Assembly: GCA_963675925.2 (NCBI GenBank)
Contig: CAXXIB010000007.1
Coordinates: 117,966 to 181,965, forward strand
DNA from: CAXXOK01 sp963675925
GTDB taxonomy: Bacteria > Bacillota > Clostridia > Christensenellales > Aristaeellaceae
Direction of reading: 5' to 3'
DNA length: 64,000 nt
Positions within the stretch are counted from its first letter, which is position 1. Each line of letters begins with the position of its first letter. This document shows, in pieces, positions 34,775 through 44,139 of this stretch. The notes under the pieces are model-generated. The model worked only from the letters and a program-made list of their open reading frames with translations. It was not told the origin of the DNA and searched no databases. Both the position numbers and the translations under genes were made by a program.

Positions 34775-36523
34775 TTAGTCGGATGTGCGGGGAATCACAG
34801 GAAGCTTCACGCAGGACGGATGCTCCGCATCGTGATAGATAGTCTGGTGCGCGACCACACCCTCCGTCTCGTACCCCACACGCCCACCGGTGTTCATGTT
34901 GCGGTCGGCATCGGGGAACAAGCTGCTGGTAATATCCACACGGATCGCTTCGCCTTTACGCAGTAACAGCGCAGTGTTGGCCGCTTCAATGCTGTAGCAG
35001 ACGATTTCGCCGGGTGTCAGGAGCTGCGGGGTATGGCCGTTGCGGTAGCGCGCGCGTACCAGCTTCATGCCCAACGGGCGTACGGTTCCATCCACCAGCA
35101 CATGGCTGACCTTGGCCACAAAATCCGTATCCACGGCGCTGGAGGCAGCGTACAGATCGACATAGATCGGGCCGGTAATCTCGGTATCCTCTTCAAATAC
35201 AGGTGTGGTATACACCAGCACATCGCTGCGCTCTTCATTCGGGCGCTGATCCTGGGTCATCCAGCGCGTGCTGTCGCCCGTATTGGATGGGCAGGGGTTC
35301 ATCGGGTCATACGCAAAGGTATCAACGGGTTCGGCTTGCGGAAGATTCTGGCTTAGGCTGCCGTCTCCGCTGCTCGTGTTGGCATGCCCTGCGCTATGGA
35401 AATACCAGGGCGTGTATTGGGTGCGGGCAAGCGGCCATTCGCTTTCTTCGCGCCACTTTTTTTCCCCCATGATGAACAAAAGTACAGGCTTGCCGCTCAT
35501 ATACTCTCCGGTCTCGCCCTTCATCCAGTAGTCAAACCACTGAATCAGCCTGCCGACCATATCAATGGCATCGCCGGAGGCTTCGGGGCCAAAGTCGATG
35601 CCCTCGATAACGCGCTCTAACCTGTCACCGTGTACCCAGGGGCCAACGATCAGCCTCGCGCCGGTTTTACAGGCCTCGCTTCCGCCGCGTTTCTGGAACT
35701 CCACAAAGTTGTACAGCGTTTTATCGCGCAGGAAATCAAACCAACCTGTCAGGCTTAGAGGCGGTACTGTAACCTCCTCAAACCCTTCCACCCGGCCGAT
35801 AGAGGTGAGATAGGAAGGATCGTCGATATGCTCTAGCAGATCGCGGTGAAACTGCAGTTCCGGCACGCCGTCAATGCTGGCGGCGGGCATGTCCTTCAGC
35901 GGCAGCCATGCTGCCTGTTCGTCGCCGCGAGCGCTATAGTAGGCCATCGCCTCCTGTGCTTCCTTTGAATACTGGCCGGGATAGTAGTCTTCCCGGTCGG
36001 CGCAACGACCATAAATCCAGCCATAGAGCACCGGGGAAAACACCCCGAAATCGTAAATGGCCGGAAACTTCGTCCACGAGGTTTGAAAGGGGCAAATTGC
36101 TTTAAGATGTGGCGGATTGGAACGCGCACATGCTAGCTGGGAAAACCCGTGGTAGGATTCGCCGATCATGCCCACCTGTCCATCGCACCATGGCATGACA
36201 GCGATGGCTTCGATGGTATCGTAGCCATCCTCATCCTGGTGACCTGCCGGATCGCAAATCCCCTCGCTGTGGCCGGTGCCGCGCACATCCTGGATGACCA
36301 CGTTATACCCGGCAGCCGCAAACTCCGGCGCGCGGAAATACCCGACGATCGGTCCAAGATTATCCTTTAAATACGGCGTACGGTTTACAACCGCCGGATA
36401 GCGCTTGTCATCATTGGGGCGGTATACATCGGCATACAGCACCGTACCGTCGCGCAGCGTGCAGGGTACATTATACAGAATTTTAATATCTTTCATCTGC
36501 CGACCGTGAAAACGTTTAGGCAT
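34775..36523 (-). CDS. CocE/NonD-family hydrolase (X-Pro dipeptidyl-peptidase fold)
   Basis: 582 residues, start 36523 directly after AAAGGAGG, inside the end of the upstream gene (8-base overlap). The catalytic domain shows VIQDVRGTGHSEG near residue 78 and the nucleophile elbow GMIGESYHGFSQL near 119 (serine in GESYHG). The C-terminal jelly-roll domain (about 370-580) is typical of X-Pro peptidases, cocaine esterase and glutaryl-7-ACA acylase. Its substrate is an acyl or amide bond in an imported compound; no signal peptide is visible. Confidence 0.93.
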   Translation of the reverse strand: MPKRFHGRQMKDIKILYNVPCTLRDGTVLYADVYRPNDDKRYPAVVNRTPYLKDNLGPIVGYFRAPEFAAAGYNVVIQDVRGTGHSEGICDPAGHQDEDGYDTIEAIAVMPWCDGQVGMIGESYHGFSQLACARSNPPHLKAICPFQTSWTKFPAIYDFGVFSPVLYGWIYGRCADREDYYPGQYSKEAQEAMAYYSARGDEQAAWLPLKDMPAASIDGVPELQFHRDLLEHIDDPSYLTSIGRVEGFEEVTVPPLSLTGWFDFLRDKTLYNFVEFQKRGGSEACKTGARLIVGPWVHGDRLERVIEGIDFGPEASGDAIDMVGRLIQWFDYWMKGETGEYMSGKPVLLFIMGEKKWREESEWPLARTQYTPWYFHSAGHANTSSGDGSLSQNLPQAEPVDTFAYDPMNPCPSNTGDSTRWMTQDQRPNEERSDVLVYTTPVFEEDTEITGPIYVDLYAASSAVDTDFVAKVSHVLVDGTVRPLGMKLVRARYRNGHTPQLLTPGEIVCYSIEAANTALLLRKGEAIRVDITSSLFPDADRNMNTGGRVGYETEGVVAHQTIYHDAEHPSCVKLPVIPRTSD

Positions 36524-38003
36524 GAGAACCTCCTTTTTTCATCAGGCGAATGGTACTGTTGTCAATATCGAAGCCGCCGACTTTATCGCGGGAGGAAACA
36601 GCCGTAGCTTCCTCTCCGGCAAATTGGAAGACCAGCCGATGCACGCGGCAGCTTTCCAGCCAGCGAATTTCTAGCTCCAGGGTATGTCCATCAGGCATCG
36701 CGCCGCTGATCGCCAGCGTACAGGCTGGGTTATTGTTTGGCACGGTGTGTACCAACCGCTGGCCTTTGAGCCCTACGGGGCATTGTACCACGCTATGCGC
36801 GGTTTCCACTGCCAGTTCCAGATTGCCATCCACGGCCTTGAACCCAAATGCCGTTACCGGCATGGCATAGCTTGGATTGAATATGATCAGGTCATCGGCA
36901 AAAAAGTGGGGACTTCCTTCCATAACCTGATAGCGTGTATTGTCAAGGGCTTGTAAAAGCTCTTTGTTTTCGTGATAAGCGGGTGCGGGCATGGCCAGTG
37001 CGGCCAGCCGCTGCTGCAGCGCTTCTGCGCTCTGCTCGTCCAGCGGCACATCGCCGTCAGGCAAGGCATGGGCAAAGCTGAATACAGCATCCATCACTGC
37101 CGAACTCTGCTCTGCTGTGGAAATCGTTTGGTTGAGGGAAACCACAAGGTCTTTCTCTGGAAAGAACATCGACCATTGTCCCATGGCCCCGTCGGCCATC
37201 AGGCAATCGCCACGCTTCCACATCATGCCACCATACGATACCGAAGCTTCGGCCATATGATCGTTCTGTGTTTGCATGGCAAAGCTTACCCAGTCGGGAG
37301 ACAGCAACTGCTGTCCGTTCCATGCACCGCCCTGCCGGTAGAGGTCCATCAAGCGGGCGTTGTCTTCGGTTGTAGAAATCAGTCCGCCGCTGCCGTTTTC
37401 CATGCCATCAGGATGGCAATGCCATTTCAGGCGGTCGGCATCGATGCCGATAATATCCAGCAGGCGGGGGCGCAGGTATTCCCTAAGTCCCAGACCTGTG
37501 AGCTTACGAATGCACGCGCCTACCATGGAGCACGCTGTGCTGTTATAGTAAAACGCTGTGCCGGGCTTGTGAACGATATCCATCGTAAAGAATTTTTCTA
37601 TCCAGTCCGCCCGATCAATCGCCGGCTGTGTTTCCATGCCGGACCCCATGGTAGTCATGTGCCGCAAGCACAGTTCATCCCAATAGGGCTTACCTTCGCA
37701 AAGCGGCGCATACTCTGGGAACACATTGATCACGCGGGTGTCTAGGCTTAGTAACCCTTCCTGCATGGCGATGCCAAATGCCGAACCGGTCATGGTTTTT
37801 GTCAGCGATTGGCTGCCGTGTACCTGTCCTGGACCATACGGAGACCACCAGCCCTCGGCGGCGACTTTGCCGTGGCGGAGGATCACCAGGCCGTGCATTT
37901 CAGTGCCGGAGGCCTGCAGCGCATCCACGAGCGCGTGGACATCCCCAGAGGGGATGCCCACGGCTTGCGGAGCGATACGCTCCAGCGTCGTGAATTGGTT
38001 CAT
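36516..38003 (-). CDS. Beta-lactamase-fold serine hydrolase, copy 2
   Basis: 495 residues. SxxK is S66-L-T-K69 in GSQSLTKTMTG; the tyrosine motif FYYNSTACSMVG lies near 157. It shares the N-terminal pattern MHGLVILRHGKVAAEG with copy 1 (GFVAARHGKVFAE), so the two arose by duplication. Start 38003 (MNQFTTLERIAPQ) overlaps the binding-protein stop (ATGA). A C-terminal beta domain follows the catalytic domain. Either an esterase, a D-amino peptidase or a lactam hydrolase; antibiotic resistance is not implied by the fold alone. Confidence 0.9.
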   Translation of the reverse strand: MNQFTTLERIAPQAVGIPSGDVHALVDALQASGTEMHGLVILRHGKVAAEGWWSPYGPGQVHGSQSLTKTMTGSAFGIAMQEGLLSLDTRVINVFPEYAPLCEGKPYWDELCLRHMTTMGSGMETQPAIDRADWIEKFFTMDIVHKPGTAFYYNSTACSMVGACIRKLTGLGLREYLRPRLLDIIGIDADRLKWHCHPDGMENGSGGLISTTEDNARLMDLYRQGGAWNGQQLLSPDWVSFAMQTQNDHMAEASVSYGGMMWKRGDCLMADGAMGQWSMFFPEKDLVVSLNQTISTAEQSSAVMDAVFSFAHALPDGDVPLDEQSAEALQQRLAALAMPAPAYHENKELLQALDNTRYQVMEGSPHFFADDLIIFNPSYAMPVTAFGFKAVDGNLELAVETAHSVVQCPVGLKGQRLVHTVPNNNPACTLAISGAMPDGHTLELEIRWLESCRVHRLVFQFAGEEATAVSSRDKVGGFDIDNSTIRLMKKGGSHA

Positions 38004-39535
38004 TGTGCGATGAATGCGGCCAACTGGTCGCGAAAGTCCTGCACGATATCGTCCAGGCCGATAGCCTTGCACTGGCCGATAAACTCGTTATATTTCTCTT
38101 CGGTCTGGTCGCCATAGATACCGAAGCAGAAGGAGAAACGGTATTCGTTAAGCAGCGAGGCGATAACAGCCAGTTCCGCTTCGTACTTCGATGTGTCGTA
38201 CACAAATCCGTTCACAGGGAAGGTGGTAGCAGGCACTTCGGCCGCCACATACTTGTCCTGATAGGCTTGCATTTCAGGCGACAGCTGTGCCTGCGGGTCT
38301 TCGTCGTGCTGGAGGAGGTAGCACCAGTTGCCCCAGCCGTAGTCGGCCGCTTCCGGCCCTAAGATGTAGGTGTTGGTCGCTTCGTCGATCTCATAGTGAC
38401 GGCCTTCAAAGCCGCTGACCAGCAAGCGGTTGACTTCGGGGTCGTTCTTCATGCAATCCAGTGCAACTGCGGCGCGTTCCATTTTCTTGGAAGCAACCGG
38501 GAAGCACGCGCCGTAGCCCATGTAGTTGCCGCGGCGGGTGACGGCCGCATCGTCCCACTGGGCATCAAGATAGGCAACCGTATCGTTGGGGATACGATCC
38601 TGCCAGCCACGGAAGCCAAACGGCCACGAGAACTGGGTGGCAGAGGTGCCGGCTTCAAAGTTATCATCCAGCATGGTGCTGTTGGAGATTACGCTGGAGG
38701 GGAACACGCCATTTTTGTAGAATTCCGCCATTTGCAGCGCATAATCCAGGAAATCGTCGGTGTCAGCATACCATTGCAGATCGTTGACATCAAAGGCTTT
38801 GCCGGTATCGTACTTCCAGACCATCCACGTGGCTGAGCCAGCGTTGACGTCCATGTAGTGATTCCGGGTAATGTACCAGTTGGTGTCCAGCGGATAGGAA
38901 CTCTGCGGGTTAAACGCATACACGCCGGTATCCTTTTCGCCTGCTGCGATGGCATTGTAGTAGTCGGCCAGCGCTTCGTAGCTGTTGATATCAGCGGCGG
39001 TAAAGCCGTATTTGTCCAGCAGGGACTGCCGGGTCAGCACGCCGGTCCAGGAGATGGAAGTATCATCGCGAGGTACGCAGTAGTACAGGCCATTGTACTC
39101 AGCTTCTCTCCAGGAAGTCGGTGCCTGGGACACAGCCGTCAGCGGCATGTAGGTCTCAACAAAGTCCCAGTCAAAGCCAGTATAGGCGCCGGCTTTTACA
39201 TAGTCGGAGTAGTTACACCAAGCGGCACCGTAGATGAGATCAATGTCCTCATCGCCGGAAAGGAACAGGGAGTACTTGCTTTGGAAATCGCCCCAAGATA
39301 CGTGGACAAAGTTGACCTTCGTGTTGATTTTTTCAATCATCAACTCGTTGGCCGCATCGATGACTTCCTGCCAGTCGGCACCGAGCACGCCGACGACATA
39401 GAAGTTAATCTCCGTATATTCGGAGAGGTCCAGATTCGCCCAGGGATTGTCGGTGGTTGCCGTCTCAGCGGTTGCGAACGTCATACCGCCTAGTACCAAA
39501 ACCAAGGACAGCAATAAAGATACCAGTTTCTTCAT
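38000..39535 (-). CDS. Extracellular solute-binding protein, family 1 (LplA/YtcQ-like)
   Basis: 511 residues. Signal peptide about 1-23 (MKKLVSLLLSLVLVLGGMTF...ATA-ET), without a lipobox cysteine. The mature protein has the family-1 pattern (VNFVHVSWGDFQSKYSLFLS, EDIDLIYGAAWCNYSDYV) and is large, like binding proteins that take complex oligosaccharides or conjugates. GGAGG precedes ATG 39535. It follows the two permease genes; no dedicated ATPase is present in the operon, so a shared MsmK-type ATPase is expected elsewhere. Confidence 0.93.
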   Translation of the reverse strand: MKKLVSLLLSLVLVLGGMTFATAETATTDNPWANLDLSEYTEINFYVVGVLGADWQEVIDAANELMIEKINTKVNFVHVSWGDFQSKYSLFLSGDEDIDLIYGAAWCNYSDYVKAGAYTGFDWDFVETYMPLTAVSQAPTSWREAEYNGLYYCVPRDDTSISWTGVLTRQSLLDKYGFTAADINSYEALADYYNAIAAGEKDTGVYAFNPQSSYPLDTNWYITRNHYMDVNAGSATWMVWKYDTGKAFDVNDLQWYADTDDFLDYALQMAEFYKNGVFPSSVISNSTMLDDNFEAGTSATQFSWPFGFRGWQDRIPNDTVAYLDAQWDDAAVTRRGNYMGYGACFPVASKKMERAAVALDCMKNDPEVNRLLVSGFEGRHYEIDEATNTYILGPEAADYGWGNWCYLLQHDEDPQAQLSPEMQAYQDKYVAAEVPATTFPVNGFVYDTSKYEAELAVIASLLNEYRFSFCFGIYGDQTEEKYNEFIGQCKAIGLDDIVQDFRDQLAAFIAQ

Positions 39536-39604
39536 GGGTCTACCTCCTGTCAAATTTGGTTGTTATTCGTGCGGAGCACCTCATTTATGCCCCGTTACAC
39601 CGGA

Positions 39605-40513
39605 TTAACCCTTGACCGCGCCGATGGTCAGGCCTTTGACGAAATACCGTTGTACCAGCGGGTAAAGGAAGATGATCGGCCCTGTGACCACGCAGGTCAT
39701 GGCCATTTTCATGCTTGTTGTTGGCAGGGAAAACCCTTTCGCCAGTTCCGCGTTGCCCTGTGCTACCAGGTCCTTAAGCGCTTGAATGGTTGAAAGCATA
39801 TCCTGCAAAAAGTACTGCAGCGACTGCAAATGCTCGTCGGTATTAAACAGCATGCTGTGGTACCAGTCGTTCCAGTAGGCCAGCGCCGCAAACAGACCCA
39901 GTGTTGCCAGCAGCGGCTTTGCGATCGGCAGATAGATGCGCCCGTATATCATCAGCTCTCCGGCGCCGTCGATCTTGGCGCTTTCGCTGATCTCATAGGG
40001 AATGCCCCGCATATAATTCTTAGCAATAATCATGTTCCACACAGAGAACATCAGCGGTAGAATCAGCGCAAAATACGTGTTTTTCAAGTGCAAGCTGCGG
40101 GTTAAAAAGATGTACCAGGGCGTTAGGCCGCCATTGAACAGCGTTGTGAAGAAAAAGAAGAAGGAGAAAAAGTTACGCCATTTGAATTGCGGCCGCGACA
40201 GCACATACCCTGTCAGCGTGGACATCATCAGCGAAAGCGTTGTGCCAACAATAGTGACAAATACCGTGTTGAAATACGCCCGGCCGATCCGTGCGGGATT
40301 TGTGAACACAAATCCGTACGCGTCCAGTGAAAACTCCGATGGTATCAGTTGGAAGCCATGGCTGACCAGCGATTGTTCGCTGGCAAACGATGATACGATA
40401 ATCAGGTAAAACGGTACCACACAGAGCATGCCGAAAATAAACAGGAATATGTACCCCAGAGACCGGAAGGCTATCTCATTGGGTGGGATTTTACGGCGTC
40501 GGATTGCCATCAT
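39605..40513 (-). CDS. ABC transporter permease, LplC/MalG type
   Basis: 302 residues with six membrane segments. The EAA loop ISESAKIDGAGELMIYGRIYLPIAKPLLA lies near residues 185-212 (in part: ESAKIDGAGELMIYGRIYLP). AGGAGGGG precedes ATG 40513; an adjacent ATG at 40510 could also serve. Forms the membrane channel with the LplB-type permease 12 bases upstream and works with the binding protein downstream. Confidence 0.94.
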   Translation of the reverse strand: MMAIRRRKIPPNEIAFRSLGYIFLFIFGMLCVVPFYLIIVSSFASEQSLVSHGFQLIPSEFSLDAYGFVFTNPARIGRAYFNTVFVTIVGTTLSLMMSTLTGYVLSRPQFKWRNFFSFFFFFTTLFNGGLTPWYIFLTRSLHLKNTYFALILPLMFSVWNMIIAKNYMRGIPYEISESAKIDGAGELMIYGRIYLPIAKPLLATLGLFAALAYWNDWYHSMLFNTDEHLQSLQYFLQDMLSTIQALKDLVAQGNAELAKGFSLPTTSMKMAMTCVVTGPIIFLYPLVQRYFVKGLTIGAVKG

Positions 40514-40525
40514 GCCATTCCCCTC

Positions 40526-41467
40526 CTAAAACAGTGTGTAGTCAGGCTGTATTTTCTTAACGATGAAGTTCACCGTCATGATCGTTGCAAAACACAGCAC
40601 AGATTGGTAAAGGCCAGCCGCAGCGCTCATGCCCAGGTTGGTACCGGAGGAAAGCGCACGGTAGACGTACAAATCGAGGATGTCAGCGGTCTCCAGCAGC
40701 ACACCGTTGTTGCCGACCAGCTGGAAGAACATACCGAAGTCGCCTCTGAAAATCTGGCCCACGGCCAATAGAAACATAATGATCATCGTCGGCACGAGGT
40801 TTGGAATGGTTACTTTGAATACTTTCTGCCAGCTATTGGCACCGTCGATATCGGCAGCCTCGTACATTTCCTGATCGATACTGGTTACGGCGCTCAGATA
40901 GATAATGGTTCCGTACCCCACGCCCTTCCACATGCGGAAGAACACCAGCAGGAATGGCCAGGGCGCGGCTGTTGTATAGATATTGGTCATATTCCCGCCG
41001 AGAGATTCGACGATGCGTGTGATCAAGCCGTTGTCATAATCCAGCAATGTCTGGATGACCGAAACCGCGACGACCCACGATACGAAATACGGAAGGAACA
41101 TAAACGACTGGAAGGTTTTCTTGAACCAGCGGCTGCGCATTTCATTGATGATGACAGCGAACATAACCTCCAGAAACATCCCGATAACGATAAAGGCAAA
41201 GTTGTAGGCCAGGGTATTTCGCGTCAGCGACCACAGCTTATTCGATATGATCAGAAAACGGAAATTTTTAAGGCCTACCCAGTCACTGCCGAAAATGCCA
41301 GACGCGTAGTTATAGTTCTTAAATGCGATCACCGCACCGCCCATGGGAATGTAGTTGAAAATGATCACGTACGCGATGGCCGGAATCAACAGTAGCAGAT
41401 AGATACGGTTGTTGCGCAGATCCTTGGCAAATCCTCTGCTTTCCAGTGTTCTCGGTCTTCCTGTCAT
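40526..41467 (-). CDS. ABC transporter permease, LplB/MalF type
   Basis: 313 residues, six membrane segments beginning IYLLLLIPAIAYVIIFNYIP. The EAA loop reads DQEMYEAADIDGANSWQKVF near 200-220. Typical of the LplB/YtcP group, which imports complex oligosaccharides. Start 41467 (MTGRPRTLES) overlaps the SUMF1-like gene stop (ATGA), so translation is coupled. Confidence 0.94.
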   Translation of the reverse strand: MTGRPRTLESRGFAKDLRNNRIYLLLLIPAIAYVIIFNYIPMGGAVIAFKNYNYASGIFGSDWVGLKNFRFLIISNKLWSLTRNTLAYNFAFIVIGMFLEVMFAVIINEMRSRWFKKTFQSFMFLPYFVSWVVAVSVIQTLLDYDNGLITRIVESLGGNMTNIYTTAAPWPFLLVFFRMWKGVGYGTIIYLSAVTSIDQEMYEAADIDGANSWQKVFKVTIPNLVPTMIIMFLLAVGQIFRGDFGMFFQLVGNNGVLLETADILDLYVYRALSSGTNLGMSAAAGLYQSVLCFATIMTVNFIVKKIQPDYTLF

Positions 41468-42642
41468 GTGGCTGTCCCCCCATTCCAATACATCAAACGG
41501 AATCCGGTCAAACTATAGTTTTTGGTGCGCGGATAGGTCGCGCCGACAAAAAAGATACCCGAGTGATCATCCGCGCGGCTCGCGCCACCACAAAGCGGCA
41601 TTCCCTCGCCGGATGTCTGAATCCACCGCCAGCCATGTCCGTAACCGCTGCGGTCGTTCTCAGGGCAGAGGCCCAGCAGGCGTGTGATGTCCGGCGGCGT
41701 GAAGCCTTCCTCGATCTGGATATCATGAAAGGCACAGTTGCCGATGCCCGCGTAGTCCACGCTGCGGGTCAGGCGCACGCCCCCATCCTTGGCATCATAC
41801 TTCAAAGTGCCGGGAGATCCAGGAACTACCAGGCCACCTGCCTGATCAATCGCTTTCCATAATGGCGACTGTACACTGATATCCGCATCGGGCGTGAGAA
41901 GATCTGCGGTGGGGATCACTTGAATTTCACCGTCCATCAGCCGAAACCCGCTGCTCCACTCGTTCAGATTCCCGTTCAAATCATAAATACCGTCTGGGGT
42001 ACCGTCGTGCGCCCAGGTTACCGGGCCACTGCCGCATAACACCCGCTCGCCACCGGCAACGAGTATCCCCTTCTCATCAGGGAACAGATAGTTCTTGCCG
42101 TTATGGCTGTTGCCGCGCGGTAAAAAGCCTTGCCTGCGGCATTGCAGCGCGATTGCCATGCGAAGCGCAAACGGCGTTAGATAATATCCATTGCCCTTTT
42201 GGCTGCAATACTGCATCGCCGCGTCAAGATCCACTCCGTACGCAGGCTCAGCAAGCGGCAAAGAACAAGCCCGGCCATCAACGATACTGCTTTGATATTT
42301 GCCGATCAGAATTTCCTGTCCCTCACTGGTAAATGCCGGATGTAGCGCATCGCTTCCCTGGTCTGTTACATCCTTTTCACGGATGGGCCGGATTCTGACC
42401 ATGATAGACGGCAGACCGCTATCATCGTAGACGACGGTGTTGCGGTTATCGGACAGCGATTCTATCGCATACCGGAACCGATCCTTCGTGGCTTCTGCTT
42501 TGGATCGAAAAGAATCGAGCAACGAAGCTGCCGCCTCTTGCAGCGCGTCCGCTCTTTCGCCGCTGGCTTCTCTAACTGCATACTCCTTTGCCAGTAAAGA
42601 AACCAGCCGTTGGTTCAGCTCACCGTCAAGTGTCGGGTTCAT
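41464..42642 (-). CDS. SUMF1/FGE-like (formylglycine-generating-enzyme-related) protein
   Basis: 392 residues from ATG 42642 (MNPTLDGELNQRLV); an ATG at 42657 is an alternative. The FGE/EgtB/PvdO-type core shows LTPFALRMAIALQCRRQGF with PRGNSHNGKNY near 175-205, DGIYDLNGNLNEWSSGFR near 245 and a C-terminal SLTGFRLMYW. True FGEs oxidise a sulfatase cysteine using copper and two cysteines; I could not confirm that pair, and no sulfatase is nearby. First gene of the esterase/ABC operon and coupled to the permease, so it may be a structural or sugar-binding module rather than a sulfatase activator. Confidence 0.78.
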   Translation of the reverse strand: MNPTLDGELNQRLVSLLAKEYAVREASGERADALQEAAASLLDSFRSKAEATKDRFRYAIESLSDNRNTVVYDDSGLPSIMVRIRPIREKDVTDQGSDALHPAFTSEGQEILIGKYQSSIVDGRACSLPLAEPAYGVDLDAAMQYCSQKGNGYYLTPFALRMAIALQCRRQGFLPRGNSHNGKNYLFPDEKGILVAGGERVLCGSGPVTWAHDGTPDGIYDLNGNLNEWSSGFRLMDGEIQVIPTADLLTPDADISVQSPLWKAIDQAGGLVVPGSPGTLKYDAKDGGVRLTRSVDYAGIGNCAFHDIQIEEGFTPPDITRLLGLCPENDRSGYGHGWRWIQTSGEGMPLCGGASRADDHSGIFFVGATYPRTKNYSLTGFRLMYWNGGTAT

Positions 42643-42675
42643 ATAGTTTTCACACATCCTTCGCTTGCAGTATAG

Positions 42676-42705
42676 TTGACTTTTACCTAAGATGGGCAAT
42701 ATAAT
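42676..42705 (+). promoter_or_regulatory. Promoter of the AraC regulator at 42.8 kb
   Basis: TTGACT (42676-42681), 18-base spacer, TATAAT (42700-42705). The minus-strand operon must start from the same 115-base divergent region; its promoter is weaker, as expected for an AraC-activated unit. Confidence 0.65.
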
Positions 42706-42757
42706 GAATTGAATATTACTAAATGGAACATATTGTCTACTAATTTTGGAGGTCAAT

Positions 42758-43597
42758 ATGCCGTATCCTTACTCATCCATTCTGCCGATTTGGATTCATA
42801 CATGTAAGCAAGGTGTGGTCGGCGATTGCCTGCAACTGACAAGCGATGCCGAAGACAATTATATCGTCCAGATCAGTTCCGGGCACTGCGATGTGACCAT
42901 GAAGGATAAAACACAATCGCTTGGCGCACGCTCGCTTCTTTTTTTGGGCCGCAATAGACAGGTGACCTTTACCAGTCCACCGGATCAGGAGTGCTGGTAT
43001 GTGTTGCTGGGGCTGCATAGGGTGCAATCCGCGCCCTACCTCGACCTAAACCGGCTATGCTTTTCCGCTCCTCTTGTGGATTCCTTCTTTGCACAAAAAG
43101 GGCGGTTCTGTGTGCTGGAGGATCGCCAGTTCATCAATATGTCACTGGGTGAAATCCGCTATGAGTGGGAAAACGACCTCAGCGAGCGGGATGCGGCCCT
43201 GCGCGGAACACTGGAAAACCTGTTCGTTCGGCTTGCGCGCTCGTTCTTCAGCCAGCACCACGTGGAAAGCAGCCGCTATATCACCCACGCCAAGAACAAC
43301 ATTCACAAGGATTTTCAGCAGCCTCTGACTGTGGAAAGCGTCGCCGCCGATATCGGTATCAGCCGTTCCTACCTGGAAGCGCTGTTCAAACGCTACATGC
43401 GCGGCAGCTTTGTGGATTATGTCCATGCCGTTCGCTGCGACCACGCCGCCAAACTGCTGTCCACCACCGGTTTCCCGATTATTGATATCGCCATGGACTC
43501 CGGCTTTAACAACCGCCAGCACTTCGCCCGCGTTTTCAAAGAAATCTACGGCATCACGCCTTCCAACTATCGCAAACTCAACCGCCGCAAGCCGTAA
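42758..43597 (+). CDS. AraC-family regulator of the esterase/ABC operon
   Basis: 279 residues from ATG 42758, seven bases after GGAGG (an upstream TTG at 42746 is ignored). N-terminal cupin-type sensor (about 20-150), C-terminal AraC DNA-binding domain with VESVAADIGISRSYLEALFKRY near 195 and PIIDIAMDSGFNNRQHFARVF near 243. Divergent from the ten-gene operon with only 115 bases between start codons, so it very probably activates that operon in response to the imported substrate. Confidence 0.93.
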   Translation: MPYPYSSILPIWIHTCKQGVVGDCLQLTSDAEDNYIVQISSGHCDVTMKDKTQSLGARSLLFLGRNRQVTFTSPPDQECWYVLLGLHRVQSAPYLDLNRLCFSAPLVDSFFAQKGRFCVLEDRQFINMSLGEIRYEWENDLSERDAALRGTLENLFVRLARSFFSQHHVESSRYITHAKNNIHKDFQQPLTVESVAADIGISRSYLEALFKRYMRGSFVDYVHAVRCDHAAKLLSTTGFPIIDIAMDSGFNNRQHFARVFKEIYGITPSNYRKLNRRKP

Positions 43598-43737
43598 GCG
43601 CTGTGACCTCTACCCAAATCAACATATTTTAGTACCTCCTACGATATTCCATACACAGGCCACGGTCAGCCAACCTTTCACCGCAGTTTCTAAACAATAT
43701 CCCTCTCCACTCACACAACACGCCGCTTCCCAGAACA

Positions 43738-43765
43738 AAAAAGCCGCCTGAACAGGCGGCTTTTT
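43738..43765 (+). terminator. Terminator downstream of the AraC gene
   Basis: AAAAAGCCGCCT and AGGCGGCTTTTT form a 12-bp stem with a 4-base loop and U tail, 140 bases after the stop. Confidence 0.85.
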
Positions 43766-44072
43766 AATTGGTGGAGATGATGAGGGTAGTCCAAACTCTG
43801 TTTGTATTTTGTTTTTATAGTATTGAACAGTTGGTATAGCTTCACCTTATAAACCTAATAGGAATTTTTGATTAATTCATGACAGATATTTCTAAATAAG
43901 ACAATAACGATAAAGTTTTATGATTGTTTAGTGCCGAGCATCTCTTTATATTAGAAAGTTTCTAAGTCAATTTAGCAGAATCAAATAAAGCAAAATAAAA
44001 TTAGGCCATATATTTTTCTAGAACTACTGTACCTTTATATAGTGAAAATTTCTTTATTTTACAAAACATTTA
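43766..44072. other. AT-rich stretch without a gene, left edge of an acquired-looking segment
   Basis: Base composition drops sharply to AT-rich here and stays so through the dGTPase-like gene to 45.69 kb, unlike the GC-richer DNA on both sides. No gene, tRNA or clear terminal repeat was seen in this stretch. Confidence 0.55.
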
Positions 44073-44101
44073 TTGACATATATATTCCTAAGGTATACTA
44101 T
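44073..44101 (+). promoter_or_regulatory. Promoter of the small protein/dGTPase unit
   Basis: TTGACA (44073-44078), 17-base spacer, TACTAT (44096-44101); alternative TATACT boxes overlap it. 39 bases upstream of the small gene. Confidence 0.62.
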
Positions 44102-44139
44102 ACTTACATATTAATTAATCACATAGAAGGGATGAGTTT

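Noticed and set aside
30701..38003. Antibiotic-resistance beta-lactamases
   Set aside because: Fold and SxxK fit the broad esterase/peptidase family; no secretion signal and the operon context point to catabolism.
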